A DNA stretch of 64,000 bases from Bradyrhizobium sp. SSBR45G (GTDB lineage: Bacteria > Pseudomonadota > Alphaproteobacteria > Rhizobiales > Xanthobacteraceae): positions 1-64,000 of the forward strand of contig NZ_BSCT01000040.1 in NCBI RefSeq assembly GCF_030159255.1. Direction: 5' to 3'. Both the position numbers and the translations under genes were made by a program. Below are positions 25,442-35,057 of this stretch, piece by piece. Within the stretch, counting starts at the first letter, position 1; each line of letters begins with the position of its first letter. Under the pieces are notes generated by a model that saw only the letters and a list, made by a program, of their open reading frames with translations, was not told where the DNA came from and ran no database searches.

Positions 25442-25459
25442 TCATTCGTACACGAATGA
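25442..25459. promoter_or_regulatory. Palindromic operator of the enamidase gene
   Basis: TCATTCGTACACGAATGA is a perfect 8-2-8 inverted repeat, 79 bases upstream of the enamidase start. It matches the reductase-operon site at 16 of 18 positions. A weak promoter on the minus strand (TTGCTG, 17 bases, ACGAAT) would be covered by the site. Confidence 0.6.
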
Positions 25460-25529
25460 TATCGGTCAGCAAGCGGCGGACTTGCACGAAGATGAGGCGC
25501 GGGCTGCCTGTATCGGGTTCACGGGCCTC

Positions 25530-25610
25530 ATGGTTCGAGACCCGCCGCGATCGACGACGCTACCTCGAATTGACAGAATGGGCGCGGCGCTCCTCACCAT
25601 GAGGGGCGGG
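25530..25610. repeat. Dispersed intergenic repeat, interrupted copy
   Basis: The segment starts ATGGTTCGAGACCCGCC and ends GCGCTCCTCACCATGAGG followed by GGCGGG, end motifs familiar from a Bradyrhizobium-type repeat. The middle (about 25551-25580) does not look repeat-like and may be an insertion or drift. Identification is by recall of the motif, not by search. Confidence 0.4.
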
Positions 25611-25691
25611 TTCTGAGATCGGCACAGCAGGTTGGCCATCAGCCGCGTGTTCATGGAGAGGGTCTGATGGCTCGCCAAGTGCTAGAACCTC

Positions 25692-25730
25692 GTCCTGAGG
25701 AGCCCGCCGGAGGCGGGCGTCTCGAAGGAC
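25692..25730. repeat. Dispersed hairpin repeat
   Basis: GTCCTGAGGA, then a perfect hairpin GCCCGCC-GGA-GGCGGGC (25702-25718), then GTCTCGAAGGAC. The flanks GTCCT and AGGAC are also complementary. It is the second half of the same repeat family as the copy at 25530 and lies just after the LysR gene's 3' end. Confidence 0.5.
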
Positions 25731-25773
25731 GGCCAAGCATGAGGTCTGACTCAACTCCGCCGAAGAGACCAGT

Positions 25774-26679
25774 CTACCGCAGCGTCGGGATGTAGAACGC
25801 CTGGCGGAAATAGGAGCGGAACACCTCCATGGCCGGCGTGAACTCGATATTCCGTCGCCAGGCGAGGCCGACATCCATGGCGGGCACGGGATCGCTGAGC
25901 ACGATGGTCTCGATCCGCTTGCCTTCCAGCGACCAGGGCCGCAGCACCATGTCGGAGAGGATCGCAACGCCCTGGCCGTTGGCGACCATCGAGCGAACGG
26001 CTTCGACCGACGAGGTGCGCAGCACGACGTTGGGCTGGAACGCGGTCTTGCTCCAATATTTCAGCGAGGTGTGCGCGGCCTCGTCGACGGTCAGCATGAT
26101 GTAGGGCTCGGCGGCGACATCCTTCAGCGAGACGGATTCGCGCTGCAGCAGCGGATGTTTCGACGGCACCCACAGCCGCCGGCGTGAGCCGATCAGCGTT
26201 TCCATGGTGAGATCCGGATTCTGCACGTTCGACGTCAGCAGCACCGCGATGTCGTAGCGGTTCGACAGCAATCCTTCCTCGATGGCCTCGCGCGTCAGCT
26301 CGAACAGCTGGATGTTGAGGCGCGGGTAATGGCGCTTCAGCCGCTCGAGATGGTTGGGCAGGAAGTAGCCGATGACCGTGTAGGTCGCCGCGACCGTGAG
26401 GCTGCCTTCGACATCGCCGGCGGGTACGCGCAGCGAGGTCGCTTCCTCGACCTTGTTGAGGATGTCGTAGGCATGAAACAGGAACTGCCGTCCGATCGGC
26501 GTCAGCTCCATGCCCTGCGGCGAGCGGCTGAACAGCTCGGCGCCGACGATCTCCTCGAGCTCCTTGATCGAGGTGGTGATCGCCGACTGCGAGATCGACA
26601 GCGCCGTCGCGGCCTGGGTGATCTGCCCCTGCTCGGCGGTGGCGACGAAATAGCGGATCTGGCGCAGGCTGATGGCCAC
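25774..26679 (-). CDS. LysR-family transcriptional regulator
   Basis: A 301-residue LysR regulator. The winged helix-turn-helix lies at about residues 1-60 (RQIRYFVATAEQGQITQAA and SISQSAITTSIKELE) and the co-inducer domain covers the rest. A GTG start at 26679 is preferred over the ATG at 26691: GGAG at 26686-26689 sits six bases before the GTG. The gene is divergent from the PxpA operon with an AT-rich 287-base gap, the usual arrangement for a LysR activator and its target. The inducer is probably the compound handled by that operon. Confidence 0.88.
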   Translation of the reverse strand: MAISLRQIRYFVATAEQGQITQAATALSISQSAITTSIKELEEIVGAELFSRSPQGMELTPIGRQFLFHAYDILNKVEEATSLRVPAGDVEGSLTVAATYTVIGYFLPNHLERLKRHYPRLNIQLFELTREAIEEGLLSNRYDIAVLLTSNVQNPDLTMETLIGSRRRLWVPSKHPLLQRESVSLKDVAAEPYIMLTVDEAAHTSLKYWSKTAFQPNVVLRTSSVEAVRSMVANGQGVAILSDMVLRPWSLEGKRIETIVLSDPVPAMDVGLAWRRNIEFTPAMEVFRSYFRQAFYIPTLR

Positions 26680-26966
26680 ACAAAACTCCATTCAACGATC
26701 AGAATATAGAGCCATTCCCATTCTTAAAAAGCAAATCGAATATTCCTTGTGCACGCTGCATCGCAAACGGGCGGCAGCATTATCGAAGAAAATTCAAAAG
26801 CTTGTGGGAGTTAGGCGCGCAAATGGTGTTCAACGGCCAATCTAAAAAAGAGAAAATGAGTTTCCAACAATAATAATTTTCAATGGAAGGCTGTGCCCCT
26901 AACGTCCAGCTCCGCCGCCCCGCCGTTGTCAGCGCGACGGGACGGCGCCAGGTGAGGGGAGCATCC
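26680..26966. promoter_or_regulatory. AT-rich divergent promoter region between LysR and pxpA genes
   Basis: This gap is much richer in A and T than its surroundings, especially 26700-26885. It contains GAATATTC (26738-26745), a perfect palindrome, and several A-runs. LysR activators usually bind such regions, but no single T-N11-A box stands out clearly enough to name. Confidence 0.4.
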
Positions 26967-27764
26967 GTGCCGGTCAAGACTGTCGATATCAATTGCGATC
27001 TGGGCGAAGCGTTCGGCTCCTGGCGGCTGAGCGACGCCGAGGATGCCAAGCTGATGGAGCTGATCAGCTCGGCGAACATCGCCGCCGGCTTCCATGCCGG
27101 CGACCCCAATTTGATGGACACCACGGTGCGGCTCGCCACCCAGCATGGCGTCGGCATCGGGGCGCATCCCGGCTATCGCGATCTCCAGGGTTTTGGCCGC
27201 CGCCGCATCGACGGTTCGGCCGACGAGCTGATCAACGACATCGTCTACCAGGTCGGCGCCATCCGGGAGTTCGCGCGGCGCCATGGCGGCACCCTGCAGC
27301 ACGTCAAGCCGCATGGCGCGCTCTACATGGAGCTCGCCGCCAACGAGCAATTGTCGCGCTCCTTCATCAAGCTGATGCGCACGGTGGCGCCGAACTCGTT
27401 CGTGTTCTGCATGGACATCTCGGTGACCTACCGGGTCGCCATCGAGGCGGGGCAGCCGGTCATCCGCGAGTTCTATGCCGACCGTGACTACGACCGCTCC
27501 GGTTCGATCGTGTTCACCCGTCACGGCATGAAGCTCGATCCGCAGGGCGTGGCCGACAAGGTGCTGCGCGCCTGCCAGACCGGCAAGGTGCGCACCATCG
27601 ATGGCGACGACATCGACGTCGCCTTCGAGTCGATCTGCTTTCATTCCGATACGCCGGGCGCCTTCGAGATCGCGAGCGCCATGCGCCAGACGCTGATCGC
27701 CCATGGCATCCGCATCGCGCCCGTCTCCGACATCGTTCCCCAGAAACCGCAAACCGAAGCCTGA
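26967..27764 (+). CDS. pxpA: 5-oxoprolinase subunit A (LamB/YcsF family)
   Basis: A 265-residue LamB/YcsF protein, the PxpA subunit of the prokaryotic ATP-dependent 5-oxoprolinase. Conserved motifs are DINCDLGEAFG near the start, GAHPGYRD near residue 68, and HVKPHGALY near residue 113. A GTG start at 26967 is chosen because GGGGAG ends five bases before it and the family motif begins at residue 5; the longer frame to 26883 adds unrelated sequence. It leads an operon with the carboxylase-like genes. The natural substrate may be 5-oxoproline or another lactam. Confidence 0.88.
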   Translation: MPVKTVDINCDLGEAFGSWRLSDAEDAKLMELISSANIAAGFHAGDPNLMDTTVRLATQHGVGIGAHPGYRDLQGFGRRRIDGSADELINDIVYQVGAIREFARRHGGTLQHVKPHGALYMELAANEQLSRSFIKLMRTVAPNSFVFCMDISVTYRVAIEAGQPVIREFYADRDYDRSGSIVFTRHGMKLDPQGVADKVLRACQTGKVRTIDGDDIDVAFESICFHSDTPGAFEIASAMRQTLIAHGIRIAPVSDIVPQKPQTEA

Positions 27765-27766
27765 CC

Positions 27767-28002
27767 ATGAGCACAGAGATCAAATCCCCGCTGCCTGGCG
27801 TGTTCTACCGCAAGCCGTCGCCGGAGAGCGCACCGTTCAAGAACGACGGCGACAGTGTCGCGGCTGATGACGTCATCGGCCTCGTCGAGGTGATGAAGTC
27901 GTTCCACGAGGTCAAGGCCGGAATCGCCGGCACCGGCATCCGCTTCGTGATCGACGACGCCGATGCCGTGATGGCCGGCCAGGTGATCGCCGAGGTCCAG
28001 GC

Positions 28003-28006
<4 letters not shown>
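27767..28006 (+). CDS. Biotin carboxyl carrier-like protein
   Basis: A 79-residue free-standing biotinyl domain. The biotin attachment motif is EVMKS with K44 as the modified lysine, and GVFYRKPSP and GDSVAADDVIGL are typical of the half-barrels. It lacks the N-terminal extension of AccB. It starts two bases after the pxpA stop, and its own stop overlaps the carboxylase start (ATGA). It should carry carboxybiotin made by the next gene product to an acceptor, probably bound by the PxpB/PxpC proteins. Confidence 0.85.
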
Positions 28007-29384
<1,378 letters not shown>

Positions 29385-29385
<1 letters not shown>

Positions 29386-30254
29386 TGACGACCCGCTATT
29401 CGTTCGGGGGTGACGAGCATCTCTTCGTCGAATGCGACGAGGCGATGTCGCTCGACGCCTTCTTCAAGAGCCTGTCGATGACCAATGCGATCCGCGATGC
29501 CGGCATCAAGGGCGTCACGGAGATCTGCCCGGCCAACGCCTCGTTCCAGATCAAGTTCGATCCCGATTTGATCAAGCCGAACGACATCCTGAAGGAGGTG
29601 CAGGGCATCGAGAGCGCGGCGGCCAAGACCGAGCCTGTCATCAGGACCCGCATCATCGAGATCCCGGTGTTCTATCAGGACCCGTGGACCTACGAGACCC
29701 TGATGCGCTTCCGCGAGCGGCACCAGGACCCGACCGCGACCGACCTCGAATATGCCGCCCGCGTCAACGGCCTCGCCGATGTCGACGCCTTCATCAAGGC
29801 GCATAGCGACTCGCCCTGGTTCGTCTCGATGGTCGGCTTCGTTGCCGGCCTGCCGTTCATGTATCAGATGGTGGAGCGCCAGAAGCAGCTCGAAGTGCCG
29901 AAATATCTGCGCCCCCGCACCGACACGCCGAAGCTGACGATCGGCCATGGCGGCTGCTTCTCCTGCATCTATTCGGTGCGCGGCGCCGGCGGCTATCAGA
30001 TGTTCGGCATCACGCCGATGCCGATCTTCGATCCCGAGCAGAGCATTTCCTATCTGCGCGACTTCATGGTGTTCTTCCGTCCGGGCGACATCGTCAAGTT
30101 CAAGCCGATCAAGCAGGACGAATACGACCATGCGCTGGGCGAGGTCGCATCCGGCCGCTTCGCGCCGCTGATGCGCGACGTCACCTTCGACTTCCGTGAC
30201 TTCCAGAAGGACATGACCGGCTACAACGCCAAGCTGGAAGGAGCGCTGGCATGA
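29385..30254 (+). CDS. pxpB: 5-oxoprolinase subunit B / allophanate hydrolase subunit 1 family
   Basis: A 289-residue AHS1-family protein. The conserved core contains FVAGLPFMYQM and the segment GHGGCFSCIYSVRGAGGYQM in the C-terminal half. The ATG at 29385 shares its A with the carboxylase stop (TGATG); the much longer frame starting at 28686 overlaps accC and is a shadow. It is longer than E. coli PxpB, with an extra N-terminal domain of about 80 residues. AHS1 and AHS2 domains form the carboxyltransferase part of urea carboxylase, so this protein may receive a carboxyl group from biotin. Confidence 0.85.
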
Positions 30255-31222
30255 CCATCAAGGTGCTTCATCCGGGCCTGTCGACCACGGTGCAGGACCT
30301 CGGCCGCCCCGGCTACTTCCATCTCGGCATTCCCGTCGGCGGTGCGATGGACCGGCTTGCGCTCCGCGCAGCCAATCTGCTGGTCGGCAATGATGAGGGC
30401 GCGGCGTGCCTGGAGGCTGTCTTCATCGGCCCGCAGCTGGAATTCACGGCGCCGACGCGCATCGCCGTCACCGGCGCCGAGATGCCGATCAAGCTCGACG
30501 GCGTCGAGCAGCCGGGCTGGACCGCGCTCGAGGTCAAGGCCGGGCAGGTGCTCAGCTTCGACTATCTGAAGAGCGGCGCGCGCATCATCATTGCGGTCGC
30601 CGGCGGCATCGACGTGCCCCTGGCGCTCGGCAGCCGCTCGACCTATCCGATCGGCGCACTCGGCGGCTTCAAGGGCCGCCCGATTGCGGCCGGAGACGAA
30701 CTGCCGGTCGGAGCCGCCGCGAGTGGCAAGGCTGGGGTGAGCGTGCCCGAGGCGCTTCGCCGCAAGCCCGGCCATCCGGCCGAGCTGCGCGTGCTGCCGG
30801 GGTTGTACTGGCACCGCATCCTTCCCGAATCGCAAGCGAGCTTCTTCGCCGACCAGTGGAAGGTCGCGCCGGAGGCCGACCGCATGGGCTATCGCTTCCG
30901 CGGCGGCCAGGCGCTGAAATTCGTCGCGCGCGAGCAGCCGTTCGGCGCCGGCTCCGATCCGTCGAACATCGTCGACAGCTGCTATCCCTACGGCTCGATC
31001 CAGGTGCCCGGCGGCAAGGAGCCGATCATCCTGCATCGCGATGCCGTCTCCGGCGGCGGCTATTTCATGGTCGGCACGGTGATCTCGGCCGACATGGACC
31101 TGATCGGCCAGCTGCAACCGAACATGCCCACGCGTTTCGTCGAGATCGACATGGACGGCGCGCTGGCCGCGCGCGCCGATCGCAAAGCTCTTCTGCAGAA
31201 GATCCGGGCGGCATTGGCCTGA
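30251..31222 (+). CDS. pxpC: 5-oxoprolinase subunit C / biotin-dependent carboxyltransferase family (AHS2)
   Basis: A 323-residue AHS2-family protein, full length. The N-terminal IKVLHPGLSTTVQDLGRPG is the family hallmark, followed by the VGGAMDR segment and GSRSTYPIGALGGFKGR near residue 130. Its start overlaps the pxpB stop in ATGA. PxpB and PxpC form a complex that works with PxpA; the adjacent biotin carboxylase and carrier suggest a biotin-dependent version of the reaction. Confidence 0.88.
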   Translation: MTIKVLHPGLSTTVQDLGRPGYFHLGIPVGGAMDRLALRAANLLVGNDEGAACLEAVFIGPQLEFTAPTRIAVTGAEMPIKLDGVEQPGWTALEVKAGQVLSFDYLKSGARIIIAVAGGIDVPLALGSRSTYPIGALGGFKGRPIAAGDELPVGAAASGKAGVSVPEALRRKPGHPAELRVLPGLYWHRILPESQASFFADQWKVAPEADRMGYRFRGGQALKFVAREQPFGAGSDPSNIVDSCYPYGSIQVPGGKEPIILHRDAVSGGGYFMVGTVISADMDLIGQLQPNMPTRFVEIDMDGALAARADRKALLQKIRAALA

Positions 31223-31288
31223 CCGTACGTTCGTTGCGGACCGGCCGGTGCTGAATTTCCACGACTGAGGTGACAAAGGGGTAGTTCA

Positions 31289-32350
31289 ATGAAGAGTTTG
31301 GTTCGTGTTCTCTTGGCGTCCTCCGCGCTGGTGCTGTCGGGCGGCGCCCATGCCGCCGACTGGTTTCCCTACGATGCATCCAAGATCGATCCGCCATTCG
31401 CGGCCGACGGCAAGCCGTGGGACGTGAAATATGTGCCGCTGGAGAAGGCCTCCAAACCGTGGAAGCTGTGCGTCTCCTTCCCGCACATGAAGGACGCCTA
31501 TTGGCTCGGCGTCGACTATGGCGTCGCGGAAGAGAGCAAGCGCCTCGGCGTCAAGATGAACCTGGTCGAGGCTGGCGGCTACACCGAGCTCAACAAGCAG
31601 ATCTCGCAGATCGAGGATTGTGTCGCGAGCGGCACCGATGCGGTCATCATCGGCGCGATCTCGGCCGACGGTCTCAACAAGGTGATCGGTGAGATCGCCA
31701 AGAAGAAGATCCCGGTCATCGATCTCGTCAACGGCATCTCCTCGCCCGAGGTTTCGGCGAAGTCGCTGGTGTCGTTCTACACGATGGGCGCGGAGACCGG
31801 CAGCTATCTCGCCAAGAAGCATCCGGCAGGCACGCCCGAGGTCGTGGTCGGCTGGTTCCCGGGCCCGGCCGGCGCCGGCTGGGTCGAGGCCGCCAACAAG
31901 GGCTTCATGGATGCGGTGAAGGGCTCGGCGATCAAGGTGCTGGAGCCGAAATATGGCGACACTGGCAAGGAGGTGCAGGCCAAGCTGGTCGAGGACGCGC
32001 TGCAGGCCGCGCCGAACATCCGCTACATTGCCGGCACCGCCGTGACCGCCGAGGCGGCGCAAGGCCTGATCCGCGAGCGCGGTCTGAAAGGCAAGGTCGA
32101 TCTGCTCGCCTTCTACATGACGCCCGGGGTCTATGAGGGCATCAAGCGCGGGCTGATCATGGCGGCGCCCGCCGACTCCATGGTGATCCAGGGCCGTATC
32201 GCGGTGGACCAGGCCGTGCGCATCCTCGAAGGCAAGGAGGTCGTCAAGCACGTCGGTCCGAAGATCTTCGTGGTCGATTCCGCCAACGTCGCCACTGTGC
32301 CGCAGGCGAACATCCTTCCCCCGGACGGGTTCAAGCCCGTCTTCAACTAA
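31289..32350 (+). CDS. TorT-like periplasmic binding protein of a sugar-type ABC importer
   Basis: A 353-residue periplasmic binding protein of the ribose-binding type with closest feel to TorT. The signal peptide covers about residues 1-22 (cleavage after AHA). Segments such as FPHMKDAYWLGVDYG and IEDCVASGTDAVIIGAIS match the family. AGGGG lies seven bases before the ATG. Although TorT proper is a TMAO sensor, this gene is followed by a sugar-type ATPase and permease, so here it serves an importer. The ligand is unknown; the upstream oxoprolinase genes suggest a lactam or related nitrogen compound. Confidence 0.85.
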   Translation: MKSLVRVLLASSALVLSGGAHAADWFPYDASKIDPPFAADGKPWDVKYVPLEKASKPWKLCVSFPHMKDAYWLGVDYGVAEESKRLGVKMNLVEAGGYTELNKQISQIEDCVASGTDAVIIGAISADGLNKVIGEIAKKKIPVIDLVNGISSPEVSAKSLVSFYTMGAETGSYLAKKHPAGTPEVVVGWFPGPAGAGWVEAANKGFMDAVKGSAIKVLEPKYGDTGKEVQAKLVEDALQAAPNIRYIAGTAVTAEAAQGLIRERGLKGKVDLLAFYMTPGVYEGIKRGLIMAAPADSMVIQGRIAVDQAVRILEGKEVVKHVGPKIFVVDSANVATVPQANILPPDGFKPVFN

Positions 32351-32364
32351 CGCGGGGGATAAGG

Positions 32365-32403
32365 TGCGGCTCTGCCTTAGTTCCCTGACGGGGCAGGGCC
32401 GCA
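32365..32403 (+). other. Intercistronic stem-loop after the binding-protein gene
   Basis: TGCGGCTCTGCC (32365-32376) pairs with GGCAGGGCCGCA (32392-32403), twelve pairs with one G-T wobble, around a 15-base loop. No T-run follows, so it is not a classic terminator. Its place between binding-protein and ATPase genes suits selective stabilisation of the upstream message. Confidence 0.5.
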
Positions 32404-32419
32404 TCGCAGGGGGCAGGTG

Positions 32420-33937
32420 ATGAGCAGTGTGGCTGCACCGCTGGTCGAGATGAGCGGGATCTCGAAGGAGTTTCCCGGCGTCAAGGCGCTCAGCGGCGTC
32501 CATCTCAAGGTCGAGCGCGGCGAGGTGCATGTGCTGTTCGGCGAGAATGGCGCCGGCAAGTCGACCTTGATCTCGATCCTTTCCGGCGTGTTCCGGCCGA
32601 CCGCCGGTGCTATCAGCATCGATGGCGACGAGGTGAGCTTCCACTCGGTGCATGACGCGGCCAAGGCCGGCATCGGCACGGTGTTCCAGGAATTCTCGCT
32701 GGTGCCGACGTTGCCGGTGTTCGAGAATCTCTATCTCGGTCGCGAGCTGATGCGCGGCCCGCTGACCGATCGCCGCGCCATGCTGGCCGGCGCCCGAAAA
32801 TTGTTTGCCGAGCTCGATTTCGACATCGACGTCGTCAGGCCGGCCTCCAGCCTGTCGCGGGCGCAGCAGCAGATGGTCGAGATCGCGAAAGCGTTCCTCT
32901 CCAACGCGCGCGTGCTGATCCTCGACGAGCCGACAGCCTCGCTGACCGAGCGCGAGACCGAGCGCCTGTTCGGCTTCATCGCCAAGGCCGCCGCCTCCGG
33001 CGTCGGCATCATCTACATCTCGCACCGGATCCAGGAATTCCAGAAGATTGCCGACCGCATCTCGATCCTGCGCGACGGTCGGCTGATTGCGACCGTGCCG
33101 GCGCGCGGCACCTCCGAACGTGAGCTGATCGAACTGATGACCGGGCGCGCCGTCGACCAAGTCTATCCGAAGATCGCGCATCGTGCAGATGGTCCGGTGG
33201 TCATGACGCTGCGGGGCATTCGTACCGCGGGCGTGCATGGCGCTGATATCGAGGTCCGCGCCGGCGAGGTGCTCGGCTGTGCCGGCCTGGTTGGCAGCGG
33301 CAAGTCGCGGATCTGGCGCGCCGCCATGGGCCTGCAGCCGCTGCAGGCCGGCAAGGTCACCCTGAAGGGGCGCGACGTCACCGGCGCCGCGACGCGCGCG
33401 CTGCTCAAGGATGGTGTGTTCTTCCTGCCCTCCGACCGCAAGAGCGAGGGTCTGCAGATGACCGCGAGCGCGCGCGGCAACATCGAGCTCAGCCTGCTTG
33501 ACCGCGCCGATGTCGCAGGCTCCCTTGGCTTCGTGCGACCCCGGCGCAGCCGCGCGCTCACGGATGCGATCGGCGACAAGGTCGGCATCGCCAAGGGCGC
33601 GATGGATCGCTCGGTGTCGAAACTGTCCGGCGGCAACCAGCAGAAGGTGCTGTTCGGCAAGGGCTTTGGCGACGACCGCGACGTCTACATCTTCGACGAG
33701 CCGACTGTCGGCGTCGACATGGGCACGCGCATGGCGCTGTACCAGCTCATCAAGGACATCGCCGAGTCCGGCAAGGCCGTGGTGATGATCTCCTCAGACC
33801 TGCCCGAGGTGATGAACCTGTCGCACCGGCTCCTGGTGTTCGCGAAGGGGCGCATCGCGGCCGAGCTGTCCGGCAGCGCGATCACCGAGGAGAACGTCTT
33901 GAAACATTTCTTTGCTGAAACGGAGGGCGCGGCGTGA
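32420..33937 (+). CDS. Sugar-type ABC importer ATPase with two ATPase domains (RbsA-like)
   Basis: A 505-residue ATPase with tandem ABC domains. The first has Walker A GENGAGKST near residue 40 and the signature LSRAQQQMVEIAKA; the second has a degenerate Walker A, GLVGSGKSR, and a normal signature LSGGNQQKVLFGKG, as usual for RbsA/MglA proteins. The ATG at 32420 is preceded by AGGGGG; an overlapping GTG at 32417 is an alternative. The following permease starts within its stop codon (GTGA). Confidence 0.9.
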   Translation: MSSVAAPLVEMSGISKEFPGVKALSGVHLKVERGEVHVLFGENGAGKSTLISILSGVFRPTAGAISIDGDEVSFHSVHDAAKAGIGTVFQEFSLVPTLPVFENLYLGRELMRGPLTDRRAMLAGARKLFAELDFDIDVVRPASSLSRAQQQMVEIAKAFLSNARVLILDEPTASLTERETERLFGFIAKAAASGVGIIYISHRIQEFQKIADRISILRDGRLIATVPARGTSERELIELMTGRAVDQVYPKIAHRADGPVVMTLRGIRTAGVHGADIEVRAGEVLGCAGLVGSGKSRIWRAAMGLQPLQAGKVTLKGRDVTGAATRALLKDGVFFLPSDRKSEGLQMTASARGNIELSLLDRADVAGSLGFVRPRRSRALTDAIGDKVGIAKGAMDRSVSKLSGGNQQKVLFGKGFGDDRDVYIFDEPTVGVDMGTRMALYQLIKDIAESGKAVVMISSDLPEVMNLSHRLLVFAKGRIAAELSGSAITEENVLKHFFAETEGAA

Positions 33938-34980
33938 GCATGCCAACCACGACAATCGCCGAGGACCCCGCTGCGCCCCGCCGCTCCAATGCGGTGCTCG
34001 CGGGCCTGCGCGCGGTGTTCCTGCGCGTCGGCGTGCTGCCGTTCTTCCTGGTCGCCACCCTGATCGCGTTCTCGCTGGTGTCGAAGGAGTTTCTGGCGCT
34101 GCAGAACCTGACCAACGTCGCGCGGCAATCGGTGTATCTGATCCTGGTCTCGCTGGGGCAGATGCTGGCGCTGGTCACCGGCGGCTTCGATCTCTCGGTC
34201 GGAACCGCCATTGCTTTGACCTCAGTGGTCTCGGCGCTCGCGATGGTGAGCCTGTCGCATCTCCTGCCGCCGGACATGCTGTGGCTTGCGATCGTGCTCG
34301 GCTGCTGCGCCGGCCTCGCTGCGGCGCTCGTCATCGGCAGCGTCAATGGGCTGGGCGTCGCCGTGTTCGGCGTCTCCCCCTTCATCATGACGCTCGGCGT
34401 GCAGTCGGTCGGCGCCGGCATCGCGCTGTTCCTGACCGGCGGCGTGCCGGTGTCGGGAATGCCATATGAGTTCGGCGATATGCTCGGCTTCGGCCGCGTG
34501 TTCGATATTCCTGTGCCGGTGCTGGTCGCCGTCGTCGCGGCGACGACGATCTGGCTGGTCATGAACCGCACCCGGCTCGGCAAGCACATCCAGGCCGTCG
34601 GTGGCAACGTCAAGGCGGCGCGGCTGTCCGGTGTCAACACCACGAAGGTGCTGTTCATCGCCTATGCGCTGTGCGCGCTGCTGGCCTCCGTCGCGGGTCT
34701 CTTGCTGACCGCGCGCGTCGGCTCCGGCGAGACCAATCTCGGCGGCACCATCGCGCTGGAATCGATCGCGGCCTGCGTCATCGCCGGCGTGTCACTCCAT
34801 GGCGGCATCGGCCGGGTCGAGAACGTCGTGCTCGGCGGCTTCTTCATCGTGCTGCTGCAGAACGGCATGAACATCGCGCAGATCGGCTCCTACATGCAGA
34901 TGGTGCTGCTCGGCTCGCTGCTGGTGCTGGCGGTCATCCTCGATCAGGTCCGCTACCGGCTGCTGGTGGGCGAGAGGTGA
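33934..34980 (+). CDS. Sugar-type ABC importer permease (RbsC-like)
   Basis: A 348-residue permease with eight or more predicted membrane helices. The conserved segment LVTGGFDLSVGTAIALTSV lies near residue 80, and GKHIQAVGGNVKAARLSGV (the cytoplasmic loop that contacts the ATPase) near residue 215. A GTG start at 33934 overlaps the ATPase stop, and GGAGG is present about eight bases before it; an ATG at 33940 is an alternative. It completes a three-gene importer in the oxoprolinase operon. Confidence 0.9.
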   Translation: MSMPTTTIAEDPAAPRRSNAVLAGLRAVFLRVGVLPFFLVATLIAFSLVSKEFLALQNLTNVARQSVYLILVSLGQMLALVTGGFDLSVGTAIALTSVVSALAMVSLSHLLPPDMLWLAIVLGCCAGLAAALVIGSVNGLGVAVFGVSPFIMTLGVQSVGAGIALFLTGGVPVSGMPYEFGDMLGFGRVFDIPVPVLVAVVAATTIWLVMNRTRLGKHIQAVGGNVKAARLSGVNTTKVLFIAYALCALLASVAGLLLTARVGSGETNLGGTIALESIAACVIAGVSLHGGIGRVENVVLGGFFIVLLQNGMNIAQIGSYMQMVLLGSLLVLAVILDQVRYRLLVGER

Positions 34981-35057
34981 TCGACCACCCGCTGGACGTG
35001 GCTGCCGCAATCCGGCATCACCTTGCGCGTTTTTCTTCGCGATTTGGGTGACGACAG

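Larger units (their letters stand above)
25364..25773. other. Gene-free stretch with enamidase operator and repeats
   Basis: This 410-base stretch separates the divergent-facing 5' end of the enamidase gene from the 3' end of the LysR gene. It holds the enamidase promoter and palindromic operator (25442-25459) and two copies of a dispersed repeat (25530-25610 and 25692-25730). I see no coding sequence. Confidence 0.6.

Noticed and set aside
25519..25560. GGTTCGAGACCC resembling a tRNA T-arm
   Set aside because: No acceptor stem, D-arm or anticodon arm can be drawn around it. The string belongs to a dispersed repeat.
31289..32350. True TorT sensor of a TMAO two-component system
   Set aside because: No TorS/TorR-like kinase or regulator and no TMAO reductase gene is nearby; an importer ATPase and permease follow instead.
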